Shown here: piece after piece, positions 6,203 through 7,356 of the stretch
How the letters are laid out: each line of letters opens with the position of its first letter
Position numbering within the stretch: the first letter of the stretch is position 1
Source of the DNA: Planctomycetota bacterium
GTDB lineage: Bacteria; Planctomycetota; Planctomycetia; Pirellulales; Pirellulaceae
Assembly: GCA_026692885.1 (NCBI GenBank)
Contig: JAPLNJ010000094.1
Coordinates: 1-7,356, forward strand
Reading direction: 5' to 3'
DNA: 7,356 bases
Position numbers and translations under genes: made by a program
Notes under the pieces: generated by a model
Seen by the model: only the letters and a program-made list of their open reading frames with translations
What the model was told of the DNA's origin: nothing
Databases searched by the model: none

Positions 6203-6855
6203 GGTGCGACTTTGCCTCCCTGGAGCCAAATCATCAGGGCGTTGACCACCAGAGCCAACGACAGCAAGGCTCCCCCGAGAGCCACCGCCAAGGCGAACTC
6301 ACCCTTTCCAGTTTCCAAGACGATCGCGGTCGTGAGCACTCGCGTGTGCCCCTGAATATTGCCTCCTACGATCAGCACCGCGCCGACCTCGGAAAGACTG
6401 CGGCCAAACGCTGCCGAAACCGCCAGCAACACGCCACGGCGGGCTTCCCGCAAGAGCGCCCAGCGGCATTGCCACGGACTGGCACCCAAACTGCGCAGCT
6501 GAACCGACAACTCGGCCGGCAGACTGCCCAACGCGGTCATGGTGATTCCGGTCACAAAGGGCAAGGCCAGGATGGTCTGAGCTAAGATCATCGCCTTGGG
6601 CGTGAACAGCCACCCCAGGAAAGCCAGCGGGCCGCTCCGCGAGAGCAACAGATACAACAGCAGACCCACCACGACCGGCGGCAGTGCCATGCCCGTGTGG
6701 ACCAACACGGAGACCCCTGCTTGCAGCCGCGACCGACTGAGGCCGATGACGGTGCCGAGCGGGATCCCTAGCAAGGCGGCGAGCAAGACGGCTGTGCCGG
6801 AGACCCGCAGGGACAGCCAGAAGATCGACCAAGACTCATCGGAGAATGTCGCCAT
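6199..6855 (-). CDS. tupB: Tungstate ABC transporter permease
   Basis: The 218-residue membrane protein forms the tungstate channel in the inner membrane. Hydrophobic segments are at about 12-40, 46-72, 84-106, 142-165 and 186-211, consistent with a five-to-six-helix binding-protein-dependent permease. The cytoplasmic EAA-type loop, which docks on the ATPase, is at about 113-141 (SLPAELSVQLRSLGASPWQC). It is followed by FGRSLSEVGAVLIVGGNIQG (150-169), a block I recognise from TupB proteins. The start codon is weakly supported by AGGGA about 9 bases upstream. Its stop overlaps the tupC start by four bases. It is the first gene of a B-C-A operon; in many bacteria tupA is first. No clear promoter is visible upstream, where a possible regulator remnant ends 32 bases before the start. 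Confidence 0.92.
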   Translation of the reverse strand: MATFSDESWSIFWLSLRVSGTAVLLAALLGIPLGTVIGLSRSRLQAGVSVLVHTGMALPPVVVGLLLYLLLSRSGPLAFLGWLFTPKAMILAQTILALPFVTGITMTALGSLPAELSVQLRSLGASPWQCRWALLREARRGVLLAVSAAFGRSLSEVGAVLIVGGNIQGHTRVLTTAIVLETGKGEFALAVALGGALLSLALVVNALMIWLQGGKVAP

Positions 6856-6887
6856 GAGCTGTCCCTGACGTCTCCCTTTCGCGGTCC

Positions 6888-7010
6888 TTAGACTGAATCA
6901 CGTCCAAACACGTATTGTCCATTGACTTCCAGCCAGAGCCGGGCGTGCGCCGTTACCCGATCGAAAGGACGGTTTTCTTGAGGAACACGGCCCATAACTT
7001 CTCGCTGCAT
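6888..7010 (-). pseudogene. Possible N-terminal remnant of a ModE-type winged-helix regulator
   Basis: A 40-codon minus-strand frame starts at ATG 7010. It ends ARLWLEVNGQYVFGRDSV and a TAA at 6890-6888. The block LWLxVxGxYVFGxG, as I recall it, is the first beta hairpin of ModE-like winged-helix proteins, where the DNA-binding helices should follow. Here the frame stops at that point, and no helix-turn-helix continuation is visible in the other two minus-strand frames before tupB starts. If the similarity is real, this is the stub of an oxyanion-responsive regulator that once stood upstream of the tup operon, in the same direction. The upstream residues (MQREVMGRVPQENRPFDRVT) are not recognisable. 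Only about 16 residues support the assignment, so chance resemblance is possible. A leader peptide or plain non-coding DNA are the alternatives. Confidence 0.33.
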
Positions 7011-7259
7011 GTCGGCTGGCCAAGCAAACGATCGGTGCCGCAGCGATTCGCAGTGCTCAACTATGCGGTGAACGCCGTGGACATTGTAGCGGGCGATTCG
7101 GCAGGTGTCATGCTAGGGCAGAAAGCCGCGATTCAGACGTGAGGTGGCAGGTCGCGACGACCGCAACACCGGCGGCGGAGCGACGCGCATTCCAATCTTG
7201 GGAAGGGGAGGAATGACTCGCTTGCGCGAGTTCTCGAAAGAACTAATACCGTCGAAGTA
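7011..7259. other. Non-coding stretch between selC and the tup region
   Basis: I see no supportable gene here on either strand. Near selC there are two short perfect hairpins that overlap by three bases. ACTCGC-TTGC-GCGAGT is at 7216-7231. AGTTCT-CGAA-AGAACT is at 7229-7244 and reads with a TTCG loop on the minus strand. They lie 16 and 29 bases downstream of the tRNA 3' end. Neither is followed by a T-run in the selC direction, so they may serve in 3' trailer processing or weak termination. Confidence 0.4.
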
Positions 7260-7355
7260 GAGACTGGCGTCGGAATCGAACCGACCGGAGGGTCTTGCCG
7301 GACTCTCCCACCGGATTTGAAATCCGGGGACGGCACCAGCCGTCTCGGCCAGTCT
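7260..7355 (-). tRNA. selC: tRNA-Sec (anticodon UCA)
   Basis: The minus strand folds into a tRNA of about 96 nt. The acceptor stem is 8 bp (AGACTGGC at 7355-7348 with GCCAGTCT at 7268-7261). The D stem is 6 bp with a 4-nt loop (GACGGC-TGGT-GCCGTC, 7344-7329). The anticodon arm is CCGGA-TTTCAAA-TCCGG (7327-7311), with anticodon TCA at 7320-7318. A long variable arm is present (about 7309-7287, GGAG..CTCC plus GTC/GAC with one mismatch). The T arm is GTCGG-TTCGATT-CCGAC (7285-7269). The 8-bp acceptor, 6-bp D stem, 4-nt D loop and UCA anticodon together are diagnostic of selenocysteine tRNA, as opposed to tRNA-Ser or a UGA suppressor. CCA is not encoded. The first pair is A-U and the discriminator position reads C, whereas known selC genes, to my knowledge, have G1 and G73. 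The 5' end lies one base from the window edge. Confidence 0.9.
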
Positions 7356-7356
7356 G

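Noticed and set aside
6915..7142. A 75-codon plus-strand frame with a TTG start
   Set aside because: No ribosome site, no recognisable domain, and a rare start codon. It lies opposite a minus-strand region with weak similarity to a regulator.
7133..7336. A 67-codon minus-strand open frame overlapping the tRNA
   Set aside because: It reads through the tRNA-Sec structure and has no protein family character; the RNA fold explains the sequence.
1..7356. CRISPR array, integrase or complete insertion sequence
   Set aside because: I found no regularly spaced direct repeats, no transposase or integrase motifs, and no complete element ends other than the short inverted repeat at 1608-1707.

Overview
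The window looks like chromosomal DNA of a planctomycete, probably of the Pirellulales type. This is inferred from gene content, not from a marker gene. The evidence is a sialate O-acetylesterase next to a sulfatase, an OprO/OprP-type porin with a planctomycete-like layout, a very cysteine-rich exported protein, and high G+C coding sequence.

Layout. 1-1233 (+) is the 3' part of a sialate O-acetylesterase/SGNH hydrolase gene. Ten bases later starts a sulfatase gene (1244-1495) that breaks off before its catalytic cysteine motif and is a pseudogene. 1496-2012 is a decay zone. It holds a 36-37 bp imperfect inverted repeat (1608-1644 / 1672-1707), four copies of GCTAGC within 187 bp, and a frameshifted, both-ends-truncated DsrE/DsrF-like (DrsE_2-type) gene on the minus strand. 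2272-3792 (+) is a complete outer-membrane porin, followed without a visible terminator by a 196-residue exported protein with 21 cysteines after its signal peptide (3887-4477). A tandem-hairpin terminator closes this pair at 4493-4554.

The right part is transcribed from the minus strand. A tungstate ABC transporter operon runs tupB (permease, 6855-6199), tupC (ATPase, 6202-5471) and tupA (binding protein, 5453-4590). The first two overlap by ATGA and the third follows after 17 nt. Just upstream on the same strand is a 40-codon frame (7010-6888) whose end resembles the first strand of a ModE-type winged-helix regulator cut off before the helix-turn-helix. At the window's right edge (7355-7260, minus) is a tRNA with anticodon UCA, an 8-bp acceptor stem, a 6-bp D stem with 4-nt loop and a long variable arm: a selenocysteine tRNA (selC).

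How the genes fit together. Selenocysteine tRNA next to a tungstate importer suggests a selenoprotein that uses a tungsten or molybdenum cofactor, most likely a formate dehydrogenase encoded outside this window (inference). The porin plus cysteine-rich protein form a probable two-gene envelope operon, and the porin itself carries six cysteines, so a disulfide-linked envelope assembly is a reasonable hypothesis. The hydrolase/sulfatase pair was presumably a polysaccharide-degrading unit whose second gene has decayed.
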